Assembly (NCBI GenBank): GCA_023411815.1
Contig: JAEYOJ010000076.1
Span: 98,597-162,596, forward strand
DNA from: Pseudomonadota bacterium
GTDB lineage: Bacteria; Desulfobacterota; Desulfovibrionia; Desulfovibrionales; Desulfovibrionaceae
Direction of reading: 5' to 3'
DNA length: 64,000 bases
Made by a program: the position numbers and the translations under genes. The stretch's first letter is position 1; every line of letters begins with the position of its first letter. Below are positions 1 through 8,031 of this stretch, one piece after another. The notes below the pieces were generated by a model. It searched no databases and was not told where the DNA came from. It worked only from the letters and a program-made list of their open reading frames with translations.

Positions 1-108
1 GGCCACGAGCCTGATATCCGCCTCCAGCACGCCCGAGGCGACCCGGTCGATGATGGACTGCAGGTTGGAGCCGGACCCGGAGATGAGCACGGCCAGATTC
101 AGGGGCAT
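1..108 (-). CDS. purN: Phosphoribosylglycinamide formyltransferase, N-terminal part (cut by window edge)
   Basis: Only the first 36 residues are inside the window. They begin MPLNLAVLISGSGSNLQSII, the N-terminal beta-strand and phosphate-binding loop (SGSGSNLQ) typical of PurN, which transfers a formyl group from 10-formyl-THF to GAR in purine synthesis. An AAGGAG ribosome site lies just upstream of the ATG at 106-108. The gene follows cobA/hemD on the same strand with a 15-base gap, so the two may be co-transcribed. The rest of the gene lies left of base 1. Confidence 0.85.
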   Translation of the reverse strand, partial: MPLNLAVLISGSGSNLQSIIDRVASGVLEADIRLVA

Positions 109-123
109 GCGGCGGCTCCTTGG

Positions 124-1647
124 CTACTTGGGTTGGGCGGCGTCTTCCAGGATGGCCTGTACCAGAGCCGGGAGAGTGTACTCCTCGGGCTGGATGTGCG
201 GCGTGAAGCCGTGACCTTCCAGGGTCTTGGCCGTGACCGGGCCGATGCAGGCCAGGCGCAGGTGCCCGAGGTGCTTTTTGACCTCTTCGGCGGGCACGAG
301 CTTGAAGAAGTTGTCCACCGTGGAGGAGCTGGCGAAGGTGATGTAGTCGATGCGCTCCTCGGCCAGGGCTTGGCGAATCTCCTCGGGGTCGCTGGCGGCC
401 AGGCTGGTGCGGTACACGGGCAGCACGTCCACCTGCGCGCCGGCCTTGGACAGCTCCTCGGGCAGCACCTCGCGGGCCTTCTCGGCGCGCGGGATGAGCA
501 CCTTCTTGCCCTTGATCTCAAGCTCCAGCAGGCCCTCGACCACATGCTCGGCCACGTATTTCTCGGGCACGAAGTCGGGCAGGATGCCGAAGGAGGTCAG
601 CCGCTCGGCCGTGGCCGGGCCGATGGCCGCGACTTCCAGGCCGCCCAGGGCCCTGGTGTCCAGGCCGATCTCGTGCAGGACCTTGAAGAAGAACTCCACG
701 CCGTTGACCGAGGTGAACACGAGCCAGTCGTACTCCTGCAGGCGCAGGATGGCATCCTCCAGCGGGCCGTAGTCGTCCAGGGGCTCGATGGAGATGGTCG
801 GGAACTCGTAGCAGCATGCGCCCAGGTTCTGCAGGGTGCCGAGAAGCTCGCTGGCCTGCTCGCGGGCCCGCGTGACCACCACGCCCTTGCCCAGCAGCGG
901 CCGCTGCTCGAACCAGTCGAGTTTGGGCTTGAGCAGGCAGACCTTGCCCACGACCAGCAGGGAGGGCGGCTTGTAGCCGAGGTTCTTGGCCTCCTCGGTG
1001 ATCTTGGACAGGGTGGACACGAAGGAGCGCTGGCGGCAGGTCGTGCCCCAGTGCACCAGGGCCGCGGGCATGTCCGGGTCCATGCCGTGGTCGATAAGGT
1101 TCTTGGTGATCGTGGGCAGGTTCTTCACGCCCATGAAGAAGACCAGCGTGGAGGTTCCCTTGGCCAGGGCTTCCCAGCGGTGGGTGGTTTCTTCCTTGCC
1201 CTCGCCCTCGTGGCCGGTGATGAAGGACACGCTGGAGGCGTAGTCGCGGTGGGTCAGCGGGATGCCCGCGTAGGCCGTGGCGGCGATGGCGCTGGTCACG
1301 CCTGGCACTACCTCGAAGTCGATGCCGGCCTCGACCAGCTCCTCGACCTCCTCGGCGCCGCGGCCGAACATGTACGGATCGCCGCCCTTGAGGCGCACGA
1401 TGACCTCGTGGCCCTCGCGGGCCTTCTGCACGAGCAGGGCATTGATCTGGTCCTGGGGCAGGGTGTGGTCGCCGCCCTTCTTGCCGACATAGATCAGCTC
1501 GGCGTCCTCGCGGCACCAGGCCAGCAACTCCTTGGGGGCGAGCCAGTCGTACACGACCACGTCGGCGGCCATGAGCAGCTCAGCGCCCTTTACCGTAAGC
1601 AGCCCGGGGTCGCCCGGACCGGAACCAACGAGATAGACGGTGCTCAT
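124..1647 (-). CDS. cobA/hemD: Uroporphyrinogen-III C-methyltransferase / uroporphyrinogen-III synthase fusion
   Basis: 507 residues with two enzymes in one chain. Residues about 1-245 are a SUMT/CobA-type SAM methyltransferase: VYLVGSGPGDPGLLTVKGAE at the N-terminus, VVYDWLA, and the RLKGGDPYMFGRGAEE loop. Residues about 250-507 are a HemD-type synthase (GKGVVVTRAREQASELL start, LVFTSVNGVEFF, a second Rossmann-like lobe). Together they close hydroxymethylbilane to uroporphyrinogen III and methylate it to precorrin-2, the branch point to siroheme, needed by sulfite reductase, and to cobalamin. CobA-HemD fusions are common in Desulfovibrio and Clostridia. Both halves look complete. It starts at the ATG of MSTVYLVG with an AAGGAT-like site. 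Confidence 0.93.
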   Translation of the reverse strand: MSTVYLVGSGPGDPGLLTVKGAELLMAADVVVYDWLAPKELLAWCREDAELIYVGKKGGDHTLPQDQINALLVQKAREGHEVIVRLKGGDPYMFGRGAEEVEELVEAGIDFEVVPGVTSAIAATAYAGIPLTHRDYASSVSFITGHEGEGKEETTHRWEALAKGTSTLVFFMGVKNLPTITKNLIDHGMDPDMPAALVHWGTTCRQRSFVSTLSKITEEAKNLGYKPPSLLVVGKVCLLKPKLDWFEQRPLLGKGVVVTRAREQASELLGTLQNLGACCYEFPTISIEPLDDYGPLEDAILRLQEYDWLVFTSVNGVEFFFKVLHEIGLDTRALGGLEVAAIGPATAERLTSFGILPDFVPEKYVAEHVVEGLLELEIKGKKVLIPRAEKAREVLPEELSKAGAQVDVLPVYRTSLAASDPEEIRQALAEERIDYITFASSSTVDNFFKLVPAEEVKKHLGHLRLACIGPVTAKTLEGHGFTPHIQPEEYTLPALVQAILEDAAQPK

Positions 1648-1981
1648 CGATCGATCCTTCCTTATGGGGATTCCCTGCCTGGCGGCAGGGTCATTGTAGC
1701 GGAAAGGCTCGTTGGGGAGTAGTGCGCGGTGTGATTTTTTGCAAGGCGGAAAGTGGCTTGCGCGGGCGGGAGCAGGGCTTCGGGAGGCCCGGTGGCCGAG
1801 GGCGGATTGCGTGTGGGCCGGGCAGGGATGCGCGCCTGCCCGGCCCTATGTCATGATCCGGCCAAGTGCGCTGCCGGATTCGCGCAAAGGTGCGGGCCGC
1901 CGGACAGCGGCCCGCGGGGGGGGGTAACATGCCGCCCTGGAGGAAGACGGCCTGTCGCTTCGGCTGCCGCAATGCCGCAGG
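1648..1981. other. Intergenic stretch, no gene seen; two GC hairpins
   Basis: No open frame here has a plausible ribosome site and protein-like composition. The spacer contains two perfect inverted repeats: 11 bp at 1815-1825/1836-1846 (GGGCCGGGCAG arm) and 9 bp at 1892-1900/1907-1915 (GCGGGCCGC arm). Both lie downstream of the minus-strand gene ending at 1982 and upstream of cobA/hemD. Confidence 0.6.
1892..1915 (-). terminator. Hairpin after the TauE operon
   Basis: A perfect 9-bp stem GCGGGCCGC/GCGGCCCGC with a 6-base loop, about 65 bases past the last stop of the minus-strand operon. Only a short T-rich stretch follows on the minus strand, so termination strength is uncertain. A second hairpin at 1815-1846 may back it up. 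Confidence 0.45.
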
Positions 1982-2785
1982 CTAGCCCTGATGGGGTTGC
2001 GCCTTGCGGGCGACAAGAAAATTGGGTGCGATGCGCGTGTCCAGACCCACATGGGCGATGCTGAAATCGGCGCGGACCTTCTGGGCCACGAGGTCGGCCA
2101 CGGGCGAGTGTTCCGCGTTCAGCACCAGCAGGCGGTCGCCTTCCCGGACGCCATGGTTGCTGCCCAGGCCGAAGATGACCTCCCAGTGCTCGTCGCGCCT
2201 GGCCAGCTTGTAGATGGAGCCGATGCCCTGGGCCTGCCTGAGGGCTTCGGCGCGGCCGGAAAGGACGAAGGACATGCCGAGCATGCCTACGCCGACCACG
2301 AGCATGACCAGGGCCACGGCCCAGGATTTCAGGCCGGTATAGCGCATGAACAGGGAGCGGGAATCGGCCCTGTAGCCGGCATTGTCGGCGAAGACGCGCA
2401 GGGAGTACATCTCGGCGTCCTCGCCCGGCCGGTCGTGGCGGCCATGGACCGTGAAGCGGTATTCCCCCGGATCCTGAGTTTCGGGAATGCTGATGACGCC
2501 CCGCCATATCTTGCCCTTCACTTCCACGAAATCCATTGCGAACGCGGGGCTCGCGGGATCGACCAGCAGCAGGGAGTTGGGGTCGTAGCGTTCGGAGACG
2601 AAGCCGCTGGTGGTCTGCGCTCCCTCCACGCTCTTTTCCAGCAGGCCGCTGACCGGGATGCTCGTGCCGCGCACGGCGCGGAAGAGCGTGTCGGATTCAA
2701 GCAGCCCGGAGATGCTCGCGTCGAGGAAAGCAAGGATCATCAAGGCCAGGGCGGTGACGGCTATGCCATGGAACAGCTTGCGCAT
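1982..2785 (-). CDS. Membrane protein of unknown function in the TauE-permease operon
   Basis: 267 residues from the ATG at 2785, chosen because CAAGGTG precedes it and the protein then opens with a transmembrane helix (LFHGIAVTALALMILAFLDA). Residues about 30-175 are predicted extracytoplasmic (YRFTVHGRHDRPGEDAEMY). A second strongly hydrophobic helix (WAVALVMLVVGVGMLGMSFV) sits near residues 180-200. A cytoplasmic C-terminal domain (IYKLARRDEHWEVIFGLGSN, REGDRLLVLN) resembles small beta-barrel domains. I do not recognise the family. Its place as last gene of the operon suggests an accessory to the permease. Confidence 0.75.
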   Translation of the reverse strand: MRKLFHGIAVTALALMILAFLDASISGLLESDTLFRAVRGTSIPVSGLLEKSVEGAQTTSGFVSERYDPNSLLLVDPASPAFAMDFVEVKGKIWRGVISIPETQDPGEYRFTVHGRHDRPGEDAEMYSLRVFADNAGYRADSRSLFMRYTGLKSWAVALVMLVVGVGMLGMSFVLSGRAEALRQAQGIGSIYKLARRDEHWEVIFGLGSNHGVREGDRLLVLNAEHSPVADLVAQKVRADFSIAHVGLDTRIAPNFLVARKAQPHQG

Positions 2786-2862
2786 GGGAGCACCTTGAAG
2801 CGTTGCCGCGGTTGCTGGGGGCCGGACGGCGTCCGGGCATGTCCGCGCCGCCGTGGAACAGT

Positions 2863-3156
2863 TCATATCTCTTGGCCCGCCCCGGCTTCGGAGGCGTCGT
2901 CGGATACGTCGGAAGCCTCGCGCCTGTCGCGGACGCGCCTGCACAGCCAGATGCCGCCTACGGCCGTGGGAATGAACATGGGCAGATAGGTGCGCATGAA
3001 GACCGAGGAGAACATGTCGCCGGTCCCGGAGGCGATGTACATGGTGTAGCAGAGCTCGGCGAGCAGCAGGACATCCATCAGCAGCAGGACGAGCTTCTGT
3101 CGCAGGTTGAAGCGTTCCTTGCCGTATCTGCTTACGACCGGCCCGAAGATTCCCAT
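2863..3156 (-). CDS. Small two-helix membrane protein, unknown function
   Basis: 97 residues beginning MGIFGPVVSRYGKERF. The start is fixed by AAGGAGCAGGAA directly upstream of the ATG at 3156. There are two hydrophobic segments, about residues 19-40 (KLVLLLMDVLLLAELCYTMY) and 53-70 (YLPMFIPTAVGGIWLCRRV). The C-terminal tail is acidic and polar. It lies between a periplasmic protein gene and a larger membrane protein gene in the same direction. The charge pattern is compatible with a small subunit or chaperone of the permease. No family recognised. Confidence 0.7.
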   Translation of the reverse strand: MGIFGPVVSRYGKERFNLRQKLVLLLMDVLLLAELCYTMYIASGTGDMFSSVFMRTYLPMFIPTAVGGIWLCRRVRDRREASDVSDDASEAGAGQEI

Positions 3157-3226
3157 TTCCTGCTCCTTGGTTTGCAGAGGGTGCGCCGGGCGGCGCACCC
3201 TCTGGTCGAAGATCTGAGATCCGCGG

Positions 3227-3565
3227 CTACTTGCCCTTCACGATGTCCTGCTTGGTCACGTTCATTATCTTGATGGCCCTCTTGTTGGAGCCCTCTACGA
3301 CATAGGCGATGCGCAGTATGTCGCCCGGCTCTGGGACATAGCCGATCTTGGCCTTCATGATATCGAAACTGGATTCGATGCCGGTGGGGTGGCCGTATTT
3401 CATTTCCTTCGTGAAGTTCGTGTCGTATTCCTCGATGACTACGCTTGCCCCCTTCTGGTAGGCCAGGCACTTGCCCTGGGCCACCTCGCCCGCCTGCGCG
3501 GCCGCGGCGAAGAGCAGGAATCCCATGGCCATGAAGGCCGAGTAGGCGATTATCTTGCGAAACAT
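3227..3565 (-). CDS. Small periplasmic protein with signal peptide
   Basis: 112 residues. Residues 1-25 are a classic Sec signal peptide (MFRKIIAYSAFMAMGFLLFA, cleavage after AQA). The mature part is about 87 residues, one cysteine, probably a small beta-rich domain (ILRIAYVVEGSNKRAIKIMN). AAGGAGACAGG precedes the ATG. It follows the TauE-family permease gene by 34 bases, so the pair may handle the same sulfur or organic-acid anion, the exported protein acting as a periplasmic partner. This role is inferred from position only. Confidence 0.75.
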   Translation of the reverse strand: MFRKIIAYSAFMAMGFLLFAAAAQAGEVAQGKCLAYQKGASVVIEEYDTNFTKEMKYGHPTGIESSFDIMKAKIGYVPEPGDILRIAYVVEGSNKRAIKIMNVTKQDIVKGK

Positions 3566-3599
3566 GTCCTGTCTCCTTGCATTCCGTAACAGGTTTCCA

Positions 3600-4619
3600 C
3601 TAAAGGGCCTTGGCGTTCTTGGCGCGCAGTTCGTCGATGGCGCCGGCGAAGAGCACCTTGCAGATGTACAGGCAGATGGTGCCGATGGTGCCCAGGATCA
3701 GTACGGCCGAGAGTGAGTTGAAGCCGTACTGCTTCATGATGATCGAGATCATGCAGCACAGCACCGCGATGCCGAAGATGATGCGGATGCCGTAGCCCTT
3801 GGCGTACTTGGTGGCGATGGTGCCGATCTGGGCGCCCACGGCCGCGCCGGTGAGCATGATGAACACGGCGACGAGCTCGATGCGGCCCTTCAGGGCGTAG
3901 GTGAACGCGCCGTACAGGCCGGAGATCATGACCTCGAAGAGGTCCGTGCCCACGGCGATGTGCGTCGGGGTGCCGATGAGGTAGACCAGGGCGGGCATGC
4001 GGATGAGGCCGCCGCCGATGCCCAGGAAGCCCGCCAGTACGCCGGTGGCGAAGCTGATGATGATGGGCAGCCAGGCCGAGCAGGTGAAGCCGGCGGTCTT
4101 GAAGTGCATCATGGGCGGGATGTTGATCTTGTGCAGGGTCTTGTACCAGGTCACACCCTCGGAGCCGTGCTCGCCGCCCACGCCGCGCTTCTTGTTCTGG
4201 ACGGCCTTGTAGTAATCATAGAAGACCATGGAGGCGATGAGGAACAGCAGGATGACGTAGGCCCAGCGCACGACGGAGCCGATATGGCCGATGCGTTCCA
4301 GCCACATGATGATCTGGGCGCCGCACTCGATGCCGACCATGGTGCCCACGAGCATGATGATGCCGAGTTTGTAGTCCACGTTGCCGAACTTCGAGTGGCG
4401 CACGGTCGAGATCATGGATTTGCCCGCGATGTGGGCCATGTCCGTGCCGATGGCGAAGGCCATGGGGAAGCCGAGGATGTTCAGACCGGGAGTGACCATC
4501 CATGCGCCGGCCATGCCGAAGAATCCGCCGATGGTGCCGACAGCGAAGCCCAGGAGTACGAGTCCGGGCCAGAATATGTCCAGGCCCGCGATGGGCATGT
4601 GCATGTACAACCATTCCAT
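3600..4619 (-). CDS. TauE/SafE-family (sulfite exporter-like) permease
   Basis: 339 residues, strongly hydrophobic, with the duplicated TauE/SafE signature: GTIGGFFGMAGAWMVTPGLN in the N-half and GFLGIGGGLIRMPALVYLIG in the C-half, about eight helices in all. A cytoplasmic loop around residues 125-155 is highly charged. The family exports sulfite or sulfoacetate or moves other small anions. In a sulfate reducer a sulfur oxyanion is plausible, but the substrate cannot be read from sequence. It is the second gene of the operon driven from the sigma-54 promoter at 5058-5073. Confidence 0.88.
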   Translation of the reverse strand: MEWLYMHMPIAGLDIFWPGLVLLGFAVGTIGGFFGMAGAWMVTPGLNILGFPMAFAIGTDMAHIAGKSMISTVRHSKFGNVDYKLGIIMLVGTMVGIECGAQIIMWLERIGHIGSVVRWAYVILLFLIASMVFYDYYKAVQNKKRGVGGEHGSEGVTWYKTLHKINIPPMMHFKTAGFTCSAWLPIIISFATGVLAGFLGIGGGLIRMPALVYLIGTPTHIAVGTDLFEVMISGLYGAFTYALKGRIELVAVFIMLTGAAVGAQIGTIATKYAKGYGIRIIFGIAVLCCMISIIMKQYGFNSLSAVLILGTIGTICLYICKVLFAGAIDELRAKNAKAL

Positions 4620-4655
4620 GACTTAGCTCCTTTATGGTCTTGGGCAGGGTTGAGG

Positions 4656-4952
4656 TTAGTGCTCCACGATCTTGCGTGACTTCAGGTCAAGACCGGTCTT
4701 GGACATGAGAAAGTCCATGAAGAAGCCCAGGAAAGAGCCATACAAGGCTGTAAGTACGACGCACCAGATGGCGAAAAGGGTCAGGTTCGTGTTGTAGAGG
4801 TCGGCGATGTACTTGACGATACCGGATTCGATGACCCTGGTGTCTGCAACGACGACCAGGTCGGTTGCGCCACCTCCTCCAGCCGCATAAGCGAGCGCGG
4901 GAAGGAGAAGTGTCGCCAGAATGATTGGGATCGATCTGCGGAAGCCCTTCAT
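4656..4952 (-). CDS. Small membrane protein, first gene of the TauE operon
   Basis: 98 residues. It has an N-terminal signal or anchor segment (IPIILATLLLPALAYAAGGG) and a second membrane helix at about residues 57-80 (LFAIWCVVLTALYGSFLGFF), ending in a lysine-rich cytoplasmic tail. The start ATG at 4952 has AAGGAGGAAAC upstream. It precedes the TauE-family gene by 36 bases. The DUF-like architecture (short exported loop plus one helix) suggests a permease subunit. Expression probably starts near base 5047. Confidence 0.75.
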   Translation of the reverse strand: MKGFRRSIPIILATLLLPALAYAAGGGGATDLVVVADTRVIESGIVKYIADLYNTNLTLFAIWCVVLTALYGSFLGFFMDFLMSKTGLDLKSRKIVEH

Positions 4953-5057
4953 TGTTTCCTCCTTGCTTGTCCAGTCACAACAGTCTGTTTTACTACATGC
5001 CCGATCCTCTTAAGATCGAGGCTGCCTTCCTCAATCGCGTCATTCGTATTCCCTATG

Positions 5058-5073
5058 AGCAACCGCCATGCCA
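5058..5073 (-). promoter_or_regulatory. Sigma-54 (-24/-12) promoter for the TauE operon
   Basis: On the minus strand the sequence reads TGGCATGGCGGTTGCT, an exact match to the consensus TGGCAYR-N4-TTGCW with GG and GC ten bases apart. It lies 105 bases upstream of the first ATG of the operon. A sigma-54 activator gene starts 147 bases away in the opposite direction, the usual arrangement for a regulator and its target. Confidence 0.85.
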
Positions 5074-5183
5074 TGCGAAATACCGTTTGACGCAACTTCT
5101 TTTAAATGTGTAGGAATTCACAAGCCTGGAATGGTAAGGGCTTGAGGCCCGCATGTCTTTTGCGAGATACTTGTTTGCGCCAT

Positions 5184-5196
5184 CGCGCATTGCGCG
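5184..5196. promoter_or_regulatory. Palindrome CGCGCA-T-TGCGCG, possible activator site
   Basis: A perfect 6-1-6 inverted repeat, 23 bases before the activator ATG and about 110 bp upstream of the sigma-54 promoter on the operon side. That distance suits an enhancer-type binding site or autoregulation. A related direct repeat GCGAAATAC / GCGAGATAC occurs near 5075 and 5163. Assignment is by position only. Confidence 0.35.
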
Positions 5197-5219
5197 AAAA
5201 CCTGTGGGGGGTGCCGCAA

Positions 5220-7847
5220 ATGCGTCTGTTCAAAGGGAACTTTCTCTTCTCTGGTCGCAACGGAGACCTCCGGGAAGGCAGCAGGGTCAGGAACAAGCTT
5301 CTTATTGCCCTCATCCCGCCCATCATCCTCGTGCTGCTGGCCACGGGGTACATCACCTATGCCTTCTCGCGGAACTACCTGAACATCGCCCTGCAACGCA
5401 TCGCCAGGGTCCAGTCCAGGGCCATGGCCCACGCCATGGAGGAATACCTGCGTGAGCGCAAGCGGGACCTCTTGTTCATCGCGCAAGGTCCGGCCAATCC
5501 CGGAGCGGTCCGCGAAATCCTCATCCGTGCACGACAGGCTGGCATGGTGACACCGCGCGAGGTGGGCTACTTCGCCCCGGACCAGGAGCAGGGCTTCCTG
5601 CTGCTCATGAACGATGGCGAGGCCATCGGAGTGGATATGCCGCCCGTATCCACCATCCAGCTTCTGGCCGAAGTCAGGAGCGGTGAAACGCTCCCCCTGG
5701 AGCCCGGAGAAGTGCGCATAGGGCAGGTTGAGAGAGTCGAATACACTTTGCCCGCCCAGCCGGGGGCGGAACCAAGGACCATACAGGTCCAGGTCGTACG
5801 CCTGCTCACGCGCGGGCCGGACGGCGGCTGCTTCGTCCTTTCCGTGGACGCGGCGAGCCTGCGGAACCTGCTGACCGCCTACACGTCCCCCAAGTCGCCC
5901 CTGTGGGCTTATCCGCGCACTCCCGAAGTCCGTTTCGCCTACCTGTTCGACTCCAGCGGCTGGATGCTCTTCCAGTCGGAGGAAACCGAGCCGACCTCGG
6001 CCGAGCTGAGCACATATCTGGCGCGGGCCGGCATTTCCGGCACCCTGGGACGGCCCGGACTGCCCACGGCCTTCCGGCCCGGCGCGGCCTACGGCGACTA
6101 CTGGCGCATGGTCGAGGACGTGCGCCAGGGCAAGCACGACCTCATCGAGTCCCACGAGGGCGCGGACCTTTCCCAGCACACCAGCGAGTACTTCCTGTCC
6201 TACTCCCCGGTGCGCTTCTCGCCCGGCGGCGGCAAGCCCGTGCAGATCTACTGCGGCCTGGCCTATGTCGACAGGACGCGCATGACGCTCATGGCCGGCT
6301 ACAAGCAGGTGGACATCATCTTCCTCATCACCCTGTCCACCATCCTGCTCATCTCCACCATCATCTTCTTCATCAGTCGCATGCTGACCCGGCCCATCAT
6401 CGAGCTGTCCCGCGAGGTCAACGCCATTCAGGAGAGCGGCCAGTTCCGGCCCATCGAGCTCAAGTTCCGCGACTATGAGACAGGCGGCCTGACCGAGGCC
6501 ATCAACAACCTCATCGCCACTGTCCAGCGCCAGATGGACGAGATCCGGCACATGGGCCAGACCATCCAGACCGCCAGCCTCAAGGAGCGGGCCGAACTGG
6601 AGAGCATCATCCGGGCCTCGGCGGTGCAGGACGTGGAGATCACGGAGCTCGTCGGCTTCGGGCCGCGGGTCGAACGCCTCAAGGCCGACATCGCCAAGGC
6701 CGCACAGGTCGACGCCGACGTGCTCATCACCGGCGAGACGGGCACCGGCAAGCAGCTCGCGGCCGAGGCCGTGCACCGCCTGAGCCGGCGCAGCGCCAAG
6801 CCCTTCGTGTCCATCAATTGCGGCGCCTTGGACGAGAACCTGCTCCTGGATACGCTCTTCGGACATGTGAAGGGCGCCTTCACCGAGGCCAAGGCCGAAC
6901 GCAAGGGCGCCTTCCAGGAGGCCGACGGCGGCACGCTGTTCCTGGACGAGATCCAGACCGCCTCGCCCAAGGTCCAGCAGGCGCTTCTGCGCGCCATCGC
7001 CATGCGCCGCTTCCGGCCCCTTGGCAGCGACAAGGAAGTGGACGTGGACGTGCGGCTCATCGCGGCCACGAACCTGGATTTGCGCGACGAGATCGAGAGT
7101 GGCCGTTTCCGCCAGGATCTGTATTTCCGCCTCAAGGTCCTGACCATTGAGACGATCCCCCTGCGCCAGCAGAAGAGCAACATCCCCGTGCTGGCGGACC
7201 GCTTCCTCAAGCAGGCCGAGCCGGTGTCAGGCAAGAAGGACCTCGGCCTGTCCAAGGGCGCGCTGGAAACGTTGATGGCCTACGACTGGCCGGGGAACAT
7301 CCGCGAGCTGCAAAACTGCATGACCATGGCCGCGGTCATGGCCGAGGGCAATGTGATCCAGGCCGCCGACCTGCGGCTGGACAACGTCGGCAGGCAGGAG
7401 GCGGCGATGCCGTTTGCCGCCGTGCGGGCGCCGGCGCAACGGGCTCCCGAGGAATCCAGGAATCCCGAAGAGCCTCGGGTTCCGGAAGAGTCCCGTCTGC
7501 CCGAGGAATCACGGCTGATGAGGGAATCCGGGCCCTCGAAGGGCGGGCCGCTGGCCGAAAGGACCGGCGAGGGCTCGGGGCCGGAAGGCGGTGTGCTTGC
7601 GGGGTACTCCGAGGGTGTGCCCTCCGGGCTCAATCCCCGGCAGGCCAAGGTGTACCCGTTCATCCTCCAGGAGGGAGGCGTTACCCGCAACCGCTACCAG
7701 GAAATCGTGGGTGGCAACCTGTCCGCACGCACGGCCAATTACGACCTGGGGGAACTGGTCCTGCGCGGCCTGCTCATCAAGGTCGGCCGAGGCCCGTCCA
7801 CGCGCTACGAGATCCGCCGGTCCAGGCCGGGAGAGCATGCGGTGTGA
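5220..7847 (+). CDS. Membrane-anchored sigma-54-dependent transcriptional activator with dCache-like sensor
   Basis: 875 residues from the ATG of MRLFKGNFLF. Order: transmembrane helix about 26-50 (LIALIPPIILVLLATGYITY); a large periplasmic sensor of about 300 residues, dCache-like; a second helix about 364-386; a HAMP segment about 387-440; an AAA+ sigma-54 domain with Walker A GETGTGKQ near residue 505, loop GAFTEA near 552 (consensus GAFTGA) and Walker B GGTLFLDEI; a low-complexity P/E/R linker about 725-790; a C-terminal winged-helix-like segment about 800-875 (QEIVGGNLSARTANYDLGEL) instead of the usual Fis helix-turn-helix. It would couple a periplasmic ligand directly to sigma-54 transcription without a kinase. 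The divergent TauE operon is the likely target. Confidence 0.88.
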   Translation: MRLFKGNFLFSGRNGDLREGSRVRNKLLIALIPPIILVLLATGYITYAFSRNYLNIALQRIARVQSRAMAHAMEEYLRERKRDLLFIAQGPANPGAVREILIRARQAGMVTPREVGYFAPDQEQGFLLLMNDGEAIGVDMPPVSTIQLLAEVRSGETLPLEPGEVRIGQVERVEYTLPAQPGAEPRTIQVQVVRLLTRGPDGGCFVLSVDAASLRNLLTAYTSPKSPLWAYPRTPEVRFAYLFDSSGWMLFQSEETEPTSAELSTYLARAGISGTLGRPGLPTAFRPGAAYGDYWRMVEDVRQGKHDLIESHEGADLSQHTSEYFLSYSPVRFSPGGGKPVQIYCGLAYVDRTRMTLMAGYKQVDIIFLITLSTILLISTIIFFISRMLTRPIIELSREVNAIQESGQFRPIELKFRDYETGGLTEAINNLIATVQRQMDEIRHMGQTIQTASLKERAELESIIRASAVQDVEITELVGFGPRVERLKADIAKAAQVDADVLITGETGTGKQLAAEAVHRLSRRSAKPFVSINCGALDENLLLDTLFGHVKGAFTEAKAERKGAFQEADGGTLFLDEIQTASPKVQQALLRAIAMRRFRPLGSDKEVDVDVRLIAATNLDLRDEIESGRFRQDLYFRLKVLTIETIPLRQQKSNIPVLADRFLKQAEPVSGKKDLGLSKGALETLMAYDWPGNIRELQNCMTMAAVMAEGNVIQAADLRLDNVGRQEAAMPFAAVRAPAQRAPEESRNPEEPRVPEESRLPEESRLMRESGPSKGGPLAERTGEGSGPEGGVLAGYSEGVPSGLNPRQAKVYPFILQEGGVTRNRYQEIVGGNLSARTANYDLGELVLRGLLIKVGRGPSTRYEIRRSRPGEHAV

Positions 7848-7866
7848 CGTGCGGGAGCAAATTTAG

Positions 7867-7901
7867 GGGCCTGGCGGCCGGGCTTCCCTGCCGCCAGGCC
7901 C
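7867..7901 (+). terminator. Strong hairpin terminator after the sigma-54 activator
   Basis: A perfect 12-bp stem GGGCCTGGCGGC/GCCGCCAGGCCC with an 11-base loop, 20 bases past the stop codon. No long U-tract follows, which is usual for the hairpins of this window. Confidence 0.65.
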
Positions 7902-7973
7902 GCTGCATTTCCTGGCGGGTTGAGGGCCGCCTCCGTTTCCCCGCGATACGTGCAAGGCGTCTGCTTGGTTACG

Positions 7974-8005
7974 AAAAAAAAGGCGGCGGGCCTAAGCCCG
8001 CCGCC
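7974..8005 (-). terminator. Intrinsic terminator of the beta-helix protein gene
   Basis: A perfect 10-bp stem GGCGGCGGGC/GCCCGCCGCC with a 4-base loop. On the minus strand it is followed immediately by eight U residues. It lies 27 bases past the minus-strand stop at 8032. It is the clearest canonical intrinsic terminator in the window. Confidence 0.92.
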
Positions 8006-8031
8006 TGATCATTTGTGCCTGCCGGATTGCG

